Source: Bdellovibrionales bacterium CG12_big_fil_rev_8_21_14_0_65_38_15
Lineage (GTDB): Bacteria > Bdellovibrionota > Bacteriovoracia > Bacteriovoracales > Bacteriovoracaceae
NCBI GenBank assembly: GCA_002787775.1
Contig: PCUW01000056.1
Span: 111,779 to 175,778, forward strand
Direction: 5' to 3'
Length of the DNA: 64,000 bases
Part shown: piece after piece, positions 37,277-46,503 of the stretch
Numbering within the stretch: the stretch's first letter is position 1
Layout: each line of letters opens with the position of its first letter
Notes under the pieces: generated by a model
Told to the model about the DNA's origin: nothing
The model's input: the letters and a program-made list of their open reading frames with translations, nothing else
Databases searched by the model: none
Made by a program: the position numbers and the translations under genes

Positions 37277-38257
37277 ATGACAATTTCTGACTTAGATGGT
37301 CAAATATCCTTCACACAAAACACACCTTTAAAAAGGAGCCTGGCCTTGGAAATGATTTCCCTCGACCGAATCCAAGTTAAAAACCCTTACCTTCGCTTAG
37401 ATACTGATATTGAAAAGTTGGCGCAGAGTATTAAGACCGTTGGTCTTATTCATCCGCTAGTTATCAATACTGATGATCAGCTCATTGCTGGTGGTCGTCG
37501 CTATAGCGCTTTAAAGTTTTTAGGAGTCGATGAAGTTTCAGTTCATCGTATTGATAAAGACGTTAAAGAGCAGGAATTAATTTCAATTGATGAAAACTTA
37601 GTTCGCCTCGATTTAACAAAAGTTGAAATGGAACATGCTTTAAGAAGAGCAAAAGATCTCTACGAAGAGATTAATCCAGAAGCACCTAAAGTCGATCTTG
37701 ATGCTGATGATAAGCTTATCGAAAAAGAGATGGAAGCTCACACTGAAGGGCCTAAATCATTCTTGGCCATGGCCGCTGAAAAAACAGGCTTATCTCCTAA
37801 AGTCATTAAAGCTGCCATTGCAAGAGATGAACGTTCAAGTGATACAGTTAAAAAAGCCAGATCGATGGGAATCGTTTCAGCTTCTCAAGTCGGAGAAATG
37901 ATTAAGCTTAACCAAGATGATCAAGAAGAACTTCTTCCTCATGTTCAAGGTAAGACTGTCAAAGAAATTAGATCGATTGTTAAAGAAGCTCGCCAAGGTG
38001 GACTCAAGCAAGCTCTTAAGACGGCAATGCAACGTCAATCAGTGCCGCGTGAAGTGAAGCTCCTTAAAGATCAGGTTAAAAAGACCAATAAGCTTTTAGC
38101 AAAAATGCTACTAGAAGAATTACTCTATGCTGGTGAAGATCAAGGAATGGTTGTCCGCTCATTGAACGAACTTAAGCATAATATCGAAGCCGTACTTTCT
38201 CATTACGAGGATGATACAAGCTATAGAAGTGATGATGAACAACCAGTCGTACAATAA
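37277..38257 (+). CDS. ParB-domain DNA-binding protein
   Basis: 326 residues. ParB N-terminal domain: MISLDRIQVKNPYLRLDTDIEKLAQSIKTVGLIHPLVI followed by the arginine patch region AGGRRYSALKFLG and the ENLVRLDLTKVE stretch. A helix-turn-helix-like segment follows (FLAMAAEKTGLSPKVIKAAI). The C-terminal part is charged and helical. No parA gene or plasmid genes are near, so it is an orphan, perhaps a regulator or nuclease-type ParB homologue. A TTG at 37274 precedes the chosen ATG. Confidence 0.74.
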   Translation: MTISDLDGQISFTQNTPLKRSLALEMISLDRIQVKNPYLRLDTDIEKLAQSIKTVGLIHPLVINTDDQLIAGGRRYSALKFLGVDEVSVHRIDKDVKEQELISIDENLVRLDLTKVEMEHALRRAKDLYEEINPEAPKVDLDADDKLIEKEMEAHTEGPKSFLAMAAEKTGLSPKVIKAAIARDERSSDTVKKARSMGIVSASQVGEMIKLNQDDQEELLPHVQGKTVKEIRSIVKEARQGGLKQALKTAMQRQSVPREVKLLKDQVKKTNKLLAKMLLEELLYAGEDQGMVVRSLNELKHNIEAVLSHYEDDTSYRSDDEQPVVQ

Positions 38258-38723
38258 AGAAGAATTACAAAAAGAAATCGATGAAAAAGTAAGAGCAAGC
38301 TTCCAGGGGGATGGTTCCTTGGAAGAGCTTGTTTGTTTTACCCTAGAGAATTTTTCTTATCGCTACCTTGAAACTAAAAATCTAAAAGATCTTAAGCCCT
38401 CTCTTATCTCAAGTCATACTTGGAGAATTGAGGGGCGAGAGTCAGATTTAGTTGAAGCCTTAAAAGCAACCAATCCACAAACCAAGAAAAAGCTTATTGA
38501 TGAAGCGAAAAGCCATGCCAAAAAAGACGGTGCAACCGTAACGAGTTGGATGGAAATTCAATTAGAAGACAATAAAGTGAAGTGTCGTGCTGGAGTTGAG
38601 TGGAAGACTGATTCAAGTCAAATTATCATCAACGCTAAAGAAGCATCGATGGCTTATGATGATGTTTTAGAGCTTAGAAATAAGTTAGCTAAAATTTTAG
38701 AAGAAGTGTGTGAGGTCTTTTAA
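38211..38723 (+). CDS. Hypothetical protein overlapping the ParB gene
   Basis: 170 residues, no family recognised. Mixed alpha/beta composition with a charged, Lys/Glu-rich N-terminus and a strand-rich middle (ATVTSWMEIQLEDNKVKCRAGVEWKTD). It overlaps the 3' end of the ParB gene by 47 bases and runs right up to the LysR start, so the three are likely one operon. ATGs at 38232 and 38235 are possible alternative starts. Confidence 0.6.
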   Translation: MIQAIEVMMNNQSYNKEELQKEIDEKVRASFQGDGSLEELVCFTLENFSYRYLETKNLKDLKPSLISSHTWRIEGRESDLVEALKATNPQTKKKLIDEAKSHAKKDGATVTSWMEIQLEDNKVKCRAGVEWKTDSSQIIINAKEASMAYDDVLELRNKLAKILEEVCEVF

Positions 38724-39581
38724 GTGACTCTAGAGCAATTGATAACATTTGAAGCAGTTGCTAAACATGGCTCTTTCAAAGCAGCCAGTGAGGCTATGCA
38801 CAAGTCTCAACCATCATTATCTGTTGCTATAAAAAATTTAGAAGAAGAATTAGGCTTAAAGCTTTTTTCACGAGACGAATATCGCCCAACTCTTACAGAG
38901 CAGGGCGAGGCCATGCTAAAAAAAACCAGAAAGATTTTATCTGAATGTGAAGACTTTACTGATTTTGCCAAGGTCCTTAAAACTGGTGTTGAGCCCGTTT
39001 TAAAAATTGGACTCGATGCCATAAGTATTCATGATGATATCTTAAATGGAATTAAGACCTTTTTTGATGAACATGCTGGAACAGATGTTGAGCTTGATCA
39101 AGGCATCCTTGGTGAAATGCCCGAAAAAGTCATTTCAGGAGAATTGGACGTCGCTTTTTCTCCTATGATTGTTGAGCACAGTGATCTTGAGGTTTTTAGT
39201 GTCGTTAAAGTTAAAATGATTCCTGTCTATGCACCAAAACTTCTTTGCGAAAACAAATTAACTATTAATCAACTTAAGAAATGTAATCAAATCGTAGTGA
39301 AAGATAATAGCCAACTTTCTTCTCACTTGTCTTTCGGTGTCCTTAAAGGCGGCAAAGCCTGGCGAATTTCTAGCAATGGCCTAAAAAAGAGCTTAATACT
39401 TGCAGGCCTTGGCTGGGGCAGATTACCTGAGAATGAAATTAAACGAGAACTCGTCGAAGGTAAATTATTAGAAATAAAACTTCCTGAAATTAAAAGTTCG
39501 CAGTTTGATGTTTGCTTACAGGTTCATCGCCAACGTAAGCGCGGTCCTGTGCTTCAAGCTTTGATTAATCGATTTAGCTAG
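38724..39581 (+). CDS. LysR-family transcriptional regulator
   Basis: 285 residues. N-terminal winged HTH: LEQLITFEAVAKHGSFKAASEAMHKSQPSLSVAIKNLEEELGLKLFSR, then a periplasmic-binding-like effector domain (VEPVLKIGLDAIS...VISGELDVAFSPMI). GTG start directly after the upstream stop. Often such genes control the divergent neighbour; here the divergent candidate would be on the far side, and the convergent pirin/OsmC genes could be targets. Confidence 0.9.
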   Translation: MTLEQLITFEAVAKHGSFKAASEAMHKSQPSLSVAIKNLEEELGLKLFSRDEYRPTLTEQGEAMLKKTRKILSECEDFTDFAKVLKTGVEPVLKIGLDAISIHDDILNGIKTFFDEHAGTDVELDQGILGEMPEKVISGELDVAFSPMIVEHSDLEVFSVVKVKMIPVYAPKLLCENKLTINQLKKCNQIVVKDNSQLSSHLSFGVLKGGKAWRISSNGLKKSLILAGLGWGRLPENEIKRELVEGKLLEIKLPEIKSSQFDVCLQVHRQRKRGPVLQALINRFS

Positions 39582-40450
39582 TCTTCAGGTAGCGGAATGA
39601 ATTCCGTTTCATCAATGACTGTTCCAAATTTTCCATTTTTCCAATCTTTCTTAGCTTGCTCGATTTTATCTGGATTTGATGAAACTAAGTTCCACCAAAT
39701 ATGCCTTTTTTCGCTAAATGGTTTTCCACCAAAAAATAATAGGCGAGCATCATCTGATGCTGTAAAGCTTACTTCGCTTGCATTATCCCAAACAATCATT
39801 TCACCAGATGAATAACTTTGACCTTCAACTTGAACAACTCCAACAGCGACGTAAAGAGCTGCTTCACTTTGTTTTGGAATCGGAAGTTTAATAGGGGTAT
39901 TGGCTTTAGGTAAAATATCTAAATAGAAAAGCTCAGAGTGAACAGGGACAGGTGAAGTTAAATTAAACATAGATCCAGCAATGAGAGATACTTGGTGTCC
40001 ATCTAATTCGAGCTTTGGAATTTCATGATTTGGGATGTGAGTAAAACTAGGAGAAACATCTTCGAAATCTTTTGGAAGAGCAATCCAAACTTGGATTCCA
40101 TGGAGAGTTATATTTGTACCCATTTCAGGGTGAGTTCGTTCACTATGGGCAATACCTCTTCCGGCCGTCATCCAATTAACTTCACCCGGTTTAATATCCT
40201 GTGTAATACCTAAAGTATCTCTGTGTCTGATGCTTCCACTAAAAAGGTAAGTGAGGGTAGATAAACCAATATGTGGATGAGCTCTAACTTGCAATTCATC
40301 GCCATTTTTTAAAAACGATGGCCCCATATGATCCCAAAAAACAAATGGACCTACAGTTTTACGTTTCGCCCAAGGAAGAACTCGCTTTACTGTAAATCCC
40401 GCACCAAGATCTTTTTCTCTAGGAGGAATAACTATTGATGGATTAGTCAT
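39578..40450 (-). CDS. Pirin family protein
   Basis: Bicupin of 290 residues. Pirin hallmarks: GAGFTVKRVLPWAKRKTVGPFVFWDHMGP, the metal motif RAHPHIGLSTLTYLF, GEVNWMTAGRGIAHSERTH and the second-domain ending KPFSEKRHIWWNLVSS. Iron-binding His-His-His-Glu set is present. Some pirins are quercetinases or redox sensors; the role here is open. Overlaps the upstream OsmC gene by eight bases. Confidence 0.92.
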   Translation of the reverse strand: MTNPSIVIPPREKDLGAGFTVKRVLPWAKRKTVGPFVFWDHMGPSFLKNGDELQVRAHPHIGLSTLTYLFSGSIRHRDTLGITQDIKPGEVNWMTAGRGIAHSERTHPEMGTNITLHGIQVWIALPKDFEDVSPSFTHIPNHEIPKLELDGHQVSLIAGSMFNLTSPVPVHSELFYLDILPKANTPIKLPIPKQSEAALYVAVGVVQVEGQSYSSGEMIVWDNASEVSFTASDDARLLFFGGKPFSEKRHIWWNLVSSNPDKIEQAKKDWKNGKFGTVIDETEFIPLPED

Positions 40451-40826
40451 GAATAACCTCAGTGGGAATTTGAACGTCTGACATTAAGATCCTATGCACT
40501 GGACATTTATTTGCGATTACTGTCATTTTTTCCTTTTGTTCGTCATTCAATGAAGGATCAAATGTAATTGTTCTTTTTATAATCGTTTGTGGGCCTTCAC
40601 TTTGAACAGTTACGCAGACTGTAGTATTACCAATGGAGTAATTCTTGTGCTTGGCAACAATTTGCATCGTCATTAAAGTACATGCGCTTAAAGAAGCTTC
40701 AAGAAGGCGATGGGGAGTCATTGCTTCGTTGCTTCCACCTTCCTTGAGGCTAAGATCAGAGTGAATAATGTGTTCGCCGTCTCCCAAAGTAATTTTAAAG
40801 GGGAGGTCTAAGGTTCCTTCAATCAT
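40443..40826 (-). CDS. OsmC family peroxide-detoxifying protein
   Basis: 127 residues of the OsmC/Ohr/YhfA superfamily, with LEASLSACTLMTMQIVAK (first redox Cys) and VIANKCPVHRILMSD (second redox Cys in a CPVHR motif). These two Cys reduce organic peroxides. Together with pirin it forms a small stress-type operon. Confidence 0.85.
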   Translation of the reverse strand: MIEGTLDLPFKITLGDGEHIIHSDLSLKEGGSNEAMTPHRLLEASLSACTLMTMQIVAKHKNYSIGNTTVCVTVQSEGPQTIIKRTITFDPSLNDEQKEKMTVIANKCPVHRILMSDVQIPTEVIHD

Positions 40827-40978
40827 AAAAATCCTTATAAATAATTTTAGCTAGATTAATACAAGAATGTTCTAAACTCTATTTTTTGAAGTAAGTTGCA
40901 CTGTGTTGTTAAATACAATGAATTATTGTCTTTGCGGCCATAAAAGTTAAAATAAATTACTTTAATGGAGTGCTTTAG

Positions 40979-41887
40979 ATGCAAGTTTTAAGTGATTTAG
41001 ATAATCAACAAATAGGAATCTATGATTTTCAAAATTTAGATTTGAATTCAATGTTGAAAGATCAATTCAAAGCTGAAAACCTTGGCATGATCGTCGAAAA
41101 CCATTTGAACAGCTTTAATGAAAACAATGATTTTGTTGATGTTGTCTTTTCAAGTCAAACTTCTCAATTAAAGCAATTATGCCAAACAAAAGACAAGATT
41201 TCTTTTTTACAAGAAAATCAAATGCAAATTAAGTTAATTGGATTGCAAAATACAGTTCCAGAACTTAAGAGTTATTTTAATCAATACTTTAAAAAAACTA
41301 TGAATCCTATCACTTGTGACCTTCATCTTTGTTATTCACAACAACCAATAGAAGAACAATTTAAAGTTGAAAGTGTTGATCAATATATATTCCAATTGAT
41401 GGGTGGATCAACTTTGAGCTTACCTACGAATGAGGATGAATCTTTAAAAACAAGCATCTATGAAAATGGAATTACTGAATGGCAAGAGTTTGATAAAGTT
41501 AAAAAATTGAATATTGACCCTCAAAAATCAATAAAGGTAAGTCGAGGTATAATCTACCAACTAGGAAATAATCCTGAGAATATAAAATTAGTTTGTAAGA
41601 AACATTTCTTCAGCAATATAGACGTCTTATGTTTGTACGCTAAAAATATGATCAAGTTTGAAAAGGAATACCTAAAGAAATTAATGAACGACTCTGAAAT
41701 CAATGAAGAAAAGCTAGCATTAATAAGGGATAAAATACTATTAAAAATTGAAGAGGTTGGAATGACAACTTCTATAAACGAGCTTAAAAATAAGATAACT
41801 CTTAGAAATAGTCTTTTTGCAAAAACGGGAGAACCATGTAGTGAGAAGATGAAGAAAATGTATGCCTCTATTGTTGGTATCGCTTAA
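40979..41887 (+). CDS. JmjC/cupin-like protein, metal ligands lost (paralogue 1 of 3)
   Basis: First gene of cluster A, 302 residues, with GGAG eight bases before the ATG. It is a clear paralogue of the proteins at 41887 and 42810, shown by LIGLQNTVPELKSYF, DQYIFQLMGG and KVSRGIIYQLGNN. But the iron ligands present in the third copy are replaced: the HxD pair becomes Lys129 and Glu131 and the distal His becomes Tyr193. A catalytic hydroxylase role is therefore unlikely; it may be a scaffold or substrate-binding subunit for the active copy. Its stop overlaps the next start (TAATG). Confidence 0.7.
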   Translation: MQVLSDLDNQQIGIYDFQNLDLNSMLKDQFKAENLGMIVENHLNSFNENNDFVDVVFSSQTSQLKQLCQTKDKISFLQENQMQIKLIGLQNTVPELKSYFNQYFKKTMNPITCDLHLCYSQQPIEEQFKVESVDQYIFQLMGGSTLSLPTNEDESLKTSIYENGITEWQEFDKVKKLNIDPQKSIKVSRGIIYQLGNNPENIKLVCKKHFFSNIDVLCLYAKNMIKFEKEYLKKLMNDSEINEEKLALIRDKILLKIEEVGMTTSINELKNKITLRNSLFAKTGEPCSEKMKKMYASIVGIA

Positions 41888-42813
41888 TGATAGAGAGCTT
41901 TAGAGATCTATTAAATGCTGGATTTGGAGTCAAAACCCTAGACATCAAAGAAATCAACGATCTTTACAATACTATATGTAACGAAGAACCTATCGAAGAG
42001 ATGATTCGAAATCACTGCGCCTACTACCTTAAGAAGCCTGACTTCGTGGACATTCAAACCATTACAAAAGGTAATAGCTATCAAGTTGATAAGACTGATT
42101 TTGCCAAGCAAATACTAAAGGCAGAAAACCCCTTCGATATAATTAATCAAATGCCATGTACGCTCAAACTGGCTGGGCTTCAGGTAACATCGCCAGCGAT
42201 TAAAAGTTTTTTGAGAGCTGTATATAAAAAATTTAAAATATCAATTTTTTCTAACATGTATATTTCACCTCCAGGAGATACTCAGGGTTATACTTATCAC
42301 GTTGATCCTCATAAAGTTTTCATGATTCATTTAAGGGGAGTTAAAAGGTAGTTTTACCCCATCGATAGTCAAGGTGATTACCATTATTTCCCAGAAATAT
42401 TTGATTCAAGTAAAAATCAATCTTTTGAAAATGTTCAAGAAGTAGACTATAAGCCTGGTGATATCAAGTACACCTCTAAAGGAATTGTTCATAAAGCGAT
42501 TAATTTAGGTCAAGAGCCTGTAGTTCATTGCACATTTCCTTTGAATCAAACAGATAATTTCTATTTATTGAAAGAATATATGTCTCAAATATCTGACTTT
42601 AGTGTCACTGAATTAAATAATGTTCAGCTATGTAAAAATGAAGATGAAGTAAAAAAAATATTAAAGAAAAGGTTTGATACTTTCAAAATTAAAAAAATAG
42701 TATCGGATCATAAATTAAAAGCTGAAATGAAAAATTTATTTATACTAAAAAATGGTCGACCATATTCGCCGTCAGCTATCGTTAATTACCAAAAACTATT
42801 TTTAAAACTATGA
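41887..42813 (+). pseudogene. JmjC/cupin-like hydroxylase interrupted by TAG (paralogue 2 of 3)
   Basis: One open frame runs from the ATG at 41887 to a TGA at 42811-42813 except for a single TAG at 42349-42351 (codon 155). In the intact paralogue at 42810 residue 155 is a conserved Trp (GEKEWLFPID); here the frame reads GVKR-stop-FYPID, so one TGG-to-TAG change explains it. With read-through the protein would be 308 residues and keep His138, Asp140 and His202, exactly the numbering of the third copy. Either a recent nonsense mutation, a suppressible codon or a sequencing error. Its end couples to the next gene by an ATGA overlap. Confidence 0.8.
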
Positions 42814-43745
42814 AGAAACTTAATGTTTGTGCAGATTACTTATCTAATCCTGAGGGTCTTTTTGATTTTCAAGAAAAATACTTTGTTAAGCTTTCTAAAA
42901 AAATGAATAAACAAAAAATAAATGAAATTATTTCAAATCATCTGAAATGTTATATTGGCCCAGATAAAATTGTTTCACTTTCAACATTTAAAGATGGTCA
43001 AGGCTATAATAAGTTAGAGAATGAAACACTTCGAAGTATCGCAAACTGTAATGATCCGATTGAAGAACTAAAAAAACTCCCTTGTTCTCTAAACCTAGGT
43101 TCACTGCAATTTATCGATAATGATATTAAGGATTTTGTTGACAAAGTTTATGCCACTTATGGTCTAGCTCCAGTTGTTCATATGATGATTACTCCTGCGA
43201 ATTTAACTGGGTTCGGATACCATATTGATCCTTTGAAAAGTTATATTATGCAACTTTATGGTGAAAAAGAGTGGTTGTTTCCTATCGATGAAGACGAACA
43301 ATATATTTTTTATCCAGAACCTTTTAGCGCTACTAAATTTCAGTCTTTTTCCAAGCAAGAGAGCCGAATATTTAAGCCCGGTCATTGTTATGGAATTTCA
43401 CGAGGCACAATTCATAAAGCTGTTAATAACTCTCAAGATCTAAACATCCACTTTGCGATGCCGACTTATCAACTAGATCAATCCTTTGCACTAAAAGCAA
43501 TGTTAGAAGATACAGTTCAACTAAACTTCAATCAATTAATCAATTTGCCAAGTTGTGATGATGAATCATTGTTAATAAAAATAAAGGACGAGTTTATTGA
43601 TAATGTTAAAAAAATTAATAAAAATTCTTTTCTTACCAACTTAAACGAAAAATCGTTGCTCACCATTAATGATATAAGAAAGTTTGGAAGGCCGAATAAG
43701 AGAAAACAGCTTATAAAACTAAATAGCAACAGAGGTGAGTTTTGA
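42810..43745 (+). CDS. JmjC/cupin-type Fe(II)/2-oxoglutarate hydroxylase (paralogue 3 of 3)
   Basis: 311 residues, the only copy with an uninterrupted frame and full metal site. Visible: GYHIDPLKSYIMQLYGEKEW with His138 and Asp140, and SRGTIHKAVNN with His202, the HxD...H triad of JmjC-type cupins. The QLYGEKEW segment is like that of ribosomal-protein hydroxylases (YcfD/RoxA), which hydroxylate protein side chains. Likely modifies a peptide or protein rather than a small molecule, given the cluster. Ends in an overlap with the SelO-like gene. Confidence 0.75.
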   Translation: MKKLNVCADYLSNPEGLFDFQEKYFVKLSKKMNKQKINEIISNHLKCYIGPDKIVSLSTFKDGQGYNKLENETLRSIANCNDPIEELKKLPCSLNLGSLQFIDNDIKDFVDKVYATYGLAPVVHMMITPANLTGFGYHIDPLKSYIMQLYGEKEWLFPIDEDEQYIFYPEPFSATKFQSFSKQESRIFKPGHCYGISRGTIHKAVNNSQDLNIHFAMPTYQLDQSFALKAMLEDTVQLNFNQLINLPSCDDESLLIKIKDEFIDNVKKINKNSFLTNLNEKSLLTINDIRKFGRPNKRKQLIKLNSNRGEF

Positions 43746-45145
43746 AAGGCTTAAATATTCATCACTACGCACCTGTTTTTATTGATCATGAGGAAATTGA
43801 ACCTTGGATAGTATTTGAACAAAAAATGGATAAACTTGAAAATGCAGCTACTTTTTTAGCATCAAATACAAAGAAAATTTCGACTATAAATCCAGAAAAG
43901 TTCCTCGATATTCTTGATCTCTTTAATGATCAGGCGAGTATAAATCTTGAAAAGCCACTAGAACTAACGGATCTTTTAAATCTACTTGGAATTAAAAGTA
44001 AAGGTTTTGAAAGCAAAGCATTTATATCTCGTGATGATTATAATGATCTTTTTAAAAATAGTACGAATGTTCTTCTAACTGAAAAATTTCTGAGTTCAAG
44101 TACTGTATCAACTGGTTCTGGACGACATGCTCTTTTAGGTGATTTACAAGTTAAGGGAATTGGCCGAAATTCATTGAGTAATCAAATTGATTATTCACAC
44201 TCTTGGGGAGGAATGCTTCCAATTGACTGTTTAAAGGCGATTATTTCTGATCAGATTATTTTGCAAAGATGTCATTTTCCACCAATGCAAACGATTGCGA
44301 CGTTTCTTTATAAAAAGAATCCATTTAATTTTAAACAAGCCATTTCTTTTAGAGAAGCTGATACCTTTCGAGCTTGTATTTTTTGGGATGATGTCATTAA
44401 CAATGAACTTAGATCAATTGGGACAAAGCACTTGGAGTCTGTGTTTGGAAATAAAAATCCTAATACTATCTTAACTGAAATATTTGAAAACTATATTCAT
44501 GCATTTTCTAAGGGTGTTGTTCATCGAACCCCTACGGTAGATAACTTAACAGTTGATGGAAGATGGATTGATACTGAATCCATCGATTTTAAAGTTAAAC
44601 CAGAGGAGCATTACAAATATATTAATATTTTTGTTCATGGAAAAGAGTTGCCTAGCGTTAAGAATTTACGAGAGCTGTACCAATTGAATCAAAAAATTCA
44701 GTTTATGGGGAGCTGGATTCACGATTTGAAAATTCCATGCCTAATAAGTTATAAAGTTTTTAAAAACATTTATGGCGATAAGCTTTCCATTGATTTTGAT
44801 GAAGCATTTCAAAAAATTCTTCATAAACATAATCTTGGAAGTCAGGATTGGTATACTCTAATTAATAATTATAATTGTATTAAGCAAATGAATCTTTCTA
44901 ATGAATCTTTTGATTCTTTACTAGAGGCCAAAGAAATAGACCTTAGTCACGCTGATGACTATTTATGTGTTGGTAACTTCTATGACCATGTTTATAAGGG
45001 AAATTTGATGCTTTTTTCTGAAAAAGAAGACAGCAGCAGAGAGTCTTTATCTTTTTTAGAGAAATGGAATCTAGTTATTAATAAAGATGAGTTGGATTTT
45101 AATAAAGCTTTTGCAAATGCTAAACGACTAGAGATTCTAACTTAG
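43742..45145 (+). CDS. SelO/YdiU-like pseudokinase (putative AMPylator)
   Basis: 467 residues. Two motifs resemble SelO: QVKGIGRNSL near residues 136-145, where SelO has its QLKGAG lysine loop (Lys138 here), and HRTPTVDNLTVDGRWID near 261-277, matching SelO's HGVMNTDN...ID segment with Asp267, Asn268 and Asp277 in the spacing of catalytic base and two metal ligands. SelO transfers AMP from ATP to hydroxyl side chains. Overall similarity is low, so this is a distant relative. TTG start within the overlap; 3' end overlaps the convergent ABC ATPase by nine bases. Confidence 0.6.
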   Translation: MKGLNIHHYAPVFIDHEEIEPWIVFEQKMDKLENAATFLASNTKKISTINPEKFLDILDLFNDQASINLEKPLELTDLLNLLGIKSKGFESKAFISRDDYNDLFKNSTNVLLTEKFLSSSTVSTGSGRHALLGDLQVKGIGRNSLSNQIDYSHSWGGMLPIDCLKAIISDQIILQRCHFPPMQTIATFLYKKNPFNFKQAISFREADTFRACIFWDDVINNELRSIGTKHLESVFGNKNPNTILTEIFENYIHAFSKGVVHRTPTVDNLTVDGRWIDTESIDFKVKPEEHYKYINIFVHGKELPSVKNLRELYQLNQKIQFMGSWIHDLKIPCLISYKVFKNIYGDKLSIDFDEAFQKILHKHNLGSQDWYTLINNYNCIKQMNLSNESFDSLLEAKEIDLSHADDYLCVGNFYDHVYKGNLMLFSEKEDSSRESLSFLEKWNLVINKDELDFNKAFANAKRLEILT

Positions 45146-45775
45146 TGACTTCATGTCGATTGTATTAAAATCATAATCTTTAAATATTGATGGTGAATGA
45201 GTCGTAATAATAAGGTTCACCTTTTTTTCTTTTGCATAATTTAGAGCTTTTTGGACAAAGTCATATTGAACATTTGAAAATGTTTCATCAAAAATGATAT
45301 TTGATGCACCAGAAAAAAGTGCAAGAGAAATAAAAATTCGAGCACTCATTCCTGTAGATAATCCATTTGAAATCGTATCAAGTTTCATCGATACTTCAGA
45401 AAAATTTAGAACCTCTTGTGCAAATTGTTCATCTAAAGAACGATGAAGTAATACTAAGGAGCAAAACTTCATGTTTTCAAAGATAGTTAATCTTGAATAA
45501 AAGACTATATCTCTTGATAGACAACAAAGAGTTTTTTTCGCCACAGAAATGTGTCCAGATGTTGGACTTAATATTCCAGCGACAAGTCGAATAAGAGTTG
45601 ATTTTCCAGTACCATTATCTCCAATAAGCAAGTAGCTAGAGTCTGAATCGATTTCTAGATTTAAATCTTTAAATACTATCCTTTCTTTAGAATTTTTAAA
45701 TAAGTTTTTAATTTTAAATCTTTTTTGATCCTTGAAAGTCATGGAAACATTTTTCATTGTGATAAGATTGCTCAT
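45137..45775 (-). CDS. ABC-2 exporter ATPase (Wzt/TagH-like)
   Basis: 212 residues. Walker A GDNGTGKST at about 52-60, signature LSTGMSARI near 140, Walker B SNIIFDET near 158-165 and switch region TTHSPS. The signature lacks the usual Gly-Gly-Glu/Gln order, which is common in KpsT/Wzt-type ATPases. With the permease upstream it forms an exporter of the ABC-2 polysaccharide/teichoic type, here probably exporting the cluster product. Overlaps the permease gene by four bases. Confidence 0.82.
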   Translation of the reverse strand: MSNLITMKNVSMTFKDQKRFKIKNLFKNSKERIVFKDLNLEIDSDSSYLLIGDNGTGKSTLIRLVAGILSPTSGHISVAKKTLCCLSRDIVFYSRLTIFENMKFCSLVLLHRSLDEQFAQEVLNFSEVSMKLDTISNGLSTGMSARIFISLALFSGASNIIFDETFSNVQYDFVQKALNYAKEKKVNLIITTHSPSIFKDYDFNTIDMKSLS

Positions 45776-46503
45776 AATTGTGCCACAACTTGATTTCTAA
45801 AATTGTTATTGAAACGTGATAAAACGACAGAAAGTATTAAATAGACTATTGATGTTTGTATTAAAATGAGAAGACTCGAGCCCGATCCTTCTAGGCTTTG
45901 TGTTAATCCCTTTATCGAAATGAATATAGGGTTTAGTTCAAATAGATTGATATAATCCGATGGTATTTTCTCTATTGGGTATACGATTGGAATAGACCAA
46001 AAGAGTAGTCCACAAAAACTATTCCATAGATGAAATGTATCTCTGTAAACTGCTCCTATGATAAATAGTATGGAGGATATTAAATAGGTTAGTAATGTTA
46101 GATTGATGATTGAAATCGTAAACTGTAACTTGTTAAAGCTGATGTCATTAAATGACACAAATATCATGGCCAAAAGAATGGATATAAATGCATTGAAAAG
46201 TGCTGTTAGGAATTCAATAACCATAATTTTGTTGAGATCGAAGTAATAATTTTTTATGTGATACCATTTGAATGTGACAAGATGGCTTGCACTAGAAGTC
46301 ATATCTCTGAAAAAACTCCAACAAATTAATCCGATTAAAAGCTTTGAAGACATTGAAGGACTATTAAAATTCATCATTTTAGATAAAATAAAATTCAGTG
46401 TTAGAAACTGTAATAGAATGGGGATAATATGCCAGAAGTAACCAAGTACAGTACCCTCATATTTATTTTTGATGTTAAACCAGATGTGATTAATTAAGAT
46501 CAT
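45772..46503 (-). CDS. ABC-2 type permease (KpsM/Wzm-like)
   Basis: 243 residues with six predicted transmembrane helices. The amphipathic N-terminus with IKNKYEGTVLGYFWHIIPILLQFL is the Wzm/TagG pattern (R/K-YxxsxLG-x-xW). Partner of the ATPase downstream. It starts 14 bases inside the glycosyltransferase gene, so the three are co-translated. Substrate may be a glycosylated peptide or a glycan. Confidence 0.78.
   Translation of the reverse strand: MILINHIWFNIKNKYEGTVLGYFWHIIPILLQFLTLNFILSKMMNFNSPSMSSKLLIGLICWSFFRDMTSSASHLVTFKWYHIKNYYFDLNKIMVIEFLTALFNAFISILLAMIFVSFNDISFNKLQFTISIINLTLLTYLISSILFIIGAVYRDTFHLWNSFCGLLFWSIPIVYPIEKIPSDYINLFELNPIFISIKGLTQSLEGSGSSLLILIQTSIVYLILSVVLSRFNNNFRNQVVAQL

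Noticed and set aside
37277..38257. Chromosome partition locus
   Set aside because: The ParB-domain gene has no ParA partner and no origin-type repeats nearby, so it was left as an orphan DNA-binding protein.
42349..42351. TAG read as pyrrolysine
   Set aside because: No pyl genes or a suppressor tRNA are visible, and a single TGG to TAG change at a conserved Trp is the simpler reading.
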